A DNA stretch of 6,830 nt from an uncultured Clostridia bacterium (GTDB taxonomy: Bacteria > Bacillota > Clostridia > Oscillospirales > Acutalibacteraceae): the NCBI GenBank assembly GCA_946633275.1, contig CAMPAT010000038.1, forward strand, positions 1 to 6,830, read 5' to 3'. The notes under the pieces are model-generated. The model worked only from the letters and a program-made list of their open reading frames with translations, ran no database searches and had not been told where the DNA came from. Of this stretch, positions 5,607 through 6,830 are shown one piece after another. The number at the start of each line of letters is the position of its first letter. Within the stretch, counting starts at the first letter, position 1. Position numbers and translations under genes: made by a program.

Positions 5607-6086
5607 ATGGACAGATTACTTACACTTATTGAAAAAAATCCAAGGCTCACAAATGCTGAGCTTGCAGTTATGCTCGGCGAAAGCGAAGAGCAGGTGAAAA
5701 ATGAGATTAAGACTCTTGAAGAAAGCGGAATTATCAAGGGTTATCGCGCAATAATTGATAAAGATAAAGCAGCAATGCAGAACGTTACCGCCTTAATCGA
5801 AATTAAGGTTCACCCGAAATTTGACCACGGTTTTGAAGAGATTGCGGAAAGAATTTCACGTTTTGAAGAGGTTGAAAGCGTATATCTTATGAGCGGCGGT
5901 TATGACCTCTGCGCGCTTGTTAATAACAAGTCATTCCAGGAGGTTGCTATGTTTGTGGCGCGCAGACTTTCAACGCTCGAGGATGTTCTTTCAACGGCTA
6001 CTCACTTTATTCTCAAGAGATACAAAGAGCAGGATGTAATTCTCTTTGAAACTCCTAAAGACGACAGGGGGAATATCTCGCTGTGA
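5607..6086 (+). CDS. Lrp/AsnC-family transcriptional regulator
   Basis: A 159-residue protein with the two-domain Lrp/AsnC layout. An N-terminal winged helix-turn-helix spans about 1-50 (RLTNAELAVMLGES...LEESGIIKGYRAIID). A RAM ligand-binding domain spans about 60-140, with the typical VESVYLMSGGYDL turn (GGYDL at 97-101) that in the family contacts amino-acid effectors at the dimer interface. The N-terminus is a few residues shorter than classical Lrp. The recognition-helix region SEEQVKNEIKTL (about 26-37) lacks the usual Arg pair and is rather acidic, so its DNA binding may be altered. The ATG has AGGAG 6 nt upstream. The stop overlaps the GTG of the aminotransferase gene by 4 bp. The tight link to an aminotransferase suggests it senses that enzyme's amino-acid substrate or product; the ligand is unknown. 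Confidence 0.92.
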   Translation: MDRLLTLIEKNPRLTNAELAVMLGESEEQVKNEIKTLEESGIIKGYRAIIDKDKAAMQNVTALIEIKVHPKFDHGFEEIAERISRFEEVESVYLMSGGYDLCALVNNKSFQEVAMFVARRLSTLEDVLSTATHFILKRYKEQDVILFETPKDDRGNISL

Positions 6087-6830
6087 TTAACTACGATAAA
6101 TTTTTAAATCAAAGCCTTGTCCAGGTTAAACCGTCCGGAATCAGAAAATTCTTTGCTATTGCTGAGGAAATGGATAACGTAATTTCTCTCGGTGTTGGCG
6201 AGCCGGATTTCAAGACGCCCTGGCACATAAGGCAAAAGGGTATAGAATACCTTGAAAGAGGCAGAACGCGATATACCGCTAATGCAGGATTAATCGAGCT
6301 CAGGCAGGAAGTTTCCTCATATTATAAGAGAAGATTCGGCATTGATTACGACGCAAAGACCGATATTCTTATTACTGTAGGCGGCTCTGAAGGTATTGAT
6401 ATGGCTATCAGAAGCGTTGTGAGCTCAGGCGATGAAGTTCTTGTAGTTGAGCCTTCATTCGTATGTTACAAACCGATTGTTGAAGTTTCAGGCGGCATTG
6501 CGAAGCCTATCGTGACTCTGCAGGATGATGATTTCAGACTCACACCTGAAGAGCTTGAAGCTGCAATAACTCCTAAAACAAAAATGCTCATTCTTCCTTA
6601 TCCTAATAATCCGACAGGAGGAATTATGACTAAGGAAGACCTTGAGAAGATAACTGATATTATCATTAAGAATGACCTTCTTGTTCTTTCTGATGAAATA
6701 TATAGTGAGCTTACATATACTGATGAGGGTCATACCTCAATCGCGTCTCTTGACGGAATGCAGGAACGCACAATCGTAATCAACGGCTTTTCAAAGACTT
6801 ATTCAATGACAGGCTGGCGTCTCGGCTATG
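6083..6830 (+). CDS. Class I PLP-dependent aminotransferase (partial, 3' end beyond window)
   Basis: A fold-type I, class I/II aminotransferase of the aspartate/aromatic-like group, which moves an amino group between an amino acid and a 2-oxo acid using pyridoxal phosphate. The visible 249 residues contain GVGEPDF (37-43), the RYTANAG substrate region (63-69), the phosphate-loop region GGSEGID (100-106) and YPNNPTGG with the cofactor-binding Asn176. They also contain LSDEIYS with Asp204 and Tyr207, and NGFSKTYSMTGWRLGY with the Schiff-base Lys238 and Arg246. The MTGWRLGY form points to the AAT/PatA-like group rather than HisC. The family is near 390 residues, so about 140 residues, including the substrate carboxylate-binding Arg, are missing past the edge. 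The start is GTG, overlapping the Lrp-like stop (GTGA); AGGGGG at 6066-6071 is 11 nt upstream, a rather long spacing, and coupling may help. Substrate cannot be told from this portion. Confidence 0.93.
   Translation, partial: MINYDKFLNQSLVQVKPSGIRKFFAIAEEMDNVISLGVGEPDFKTPWHIRQKGIEYLERGRTRYTANAGLIELRQEVSSYYKRRFGIDYDAKTDILITVGGSEGIDMAIRSVVSSGDEVLVVEPSFVCYKPIVEVSGGIAKPIVTLQDDDFRLTPEELEAAITPKTKMLILPYPNNPTGGIMTKEDLEKITDIIIKNDLLVLSDEIYSELTYTDEGHTSIASLDGMQERTIVINGFSKTYSMTGWRLGY

Noticed and set aside
4788..6830. Part of a histidine biosynthesis operon (HisK with HisC).
   Set aside because: The aminotransferase has the SKTYSMTGWRLGY motif of the AAT/PatA-like group rather than the HisC pattern, and no other his gene is visible.

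Overview
The window looks like chromosomal DNA from a low-to-medium GC Firmicute, most likely a Clostridia/Eubacteriales anaerobe of the Ruminococcus/Oscillospiraceae kind. This is an inference from AT-rich spacers, strong AGGAGG-type ribosome sites, sigma-A type promoters, frequent TTG starts, the sequence of the tRNA-Cys, and close Gram-positive relatives of the ACT/UPF0210 gene pair. No transposase, integrase, phage gene, CRISPR array or toxin-antitoxin pair is visible. The region reads as ordinary chromosome rather than an island.

Layout: (1) 1-82, the 3' part of tRNA-Cys(GCA) and its terminator. (2) 132-1007 (+), an unrecognised secreted and C-terminally membrane-anchored protein with a Lys/Thr-rich stalk, with its own promoter. 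(3) 1028-2089 (-), an MscS-family mechanosensitive channel; it converges with (2) on a shared hairpin terminator. (4) 2312-2971 (+), an unrecognised type II membrane protein with a Lys/Ala-rich cytoplasmic head, divergent from (3) across a very AT-rich spacer with a promoter on each strand. (5) 3017-4654 (-), a two-gene operon of a UPF0237 ACT-domain protein followed by a UPF0210/DUF711 (PFL-like) protein, behind a near-consensus promoter. (6) 4788-6830 (+), divergent from (5): a PHP-family phosphatase of the HisK/HisJ type, an Lrp/AsnC-family protein, and a class I aminotransferase that runs off the window end. These three are tightly packed and look like one operon.

How the genes work together: the right half concerns amino acids. 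It holds an ACT domain (a small-ligand binding fold), an Lrp/AsnC RAM domain (amino-acid sensing), a PLP aminotransferase and a PHP phosphatase. The Lrp-like gene overlaps the aminotransferase gene by 4 bp, so the two are probably coexpressed. The left half holds envelope proteins (a channel and two orphan membrane proteins), each under its own promoter.

Three genes (mscS-like, the Lys/Ala-rich protein, UPF0210) start at TTG. For the first two, the longest open frame begins at a codon at or upstream of the predicted transcription start, so the shorter TTG starts with strong SD sequences are preferred. I found no clearly new multi-gene system. The points most worth a second look are the two orphan membrane proteins, the functionally unassigned ACT/UPF0210 pair, the unusual recognition helix of the Lrp-like protein, and a perfect 17-bp AT palindrome between the divergent operons.
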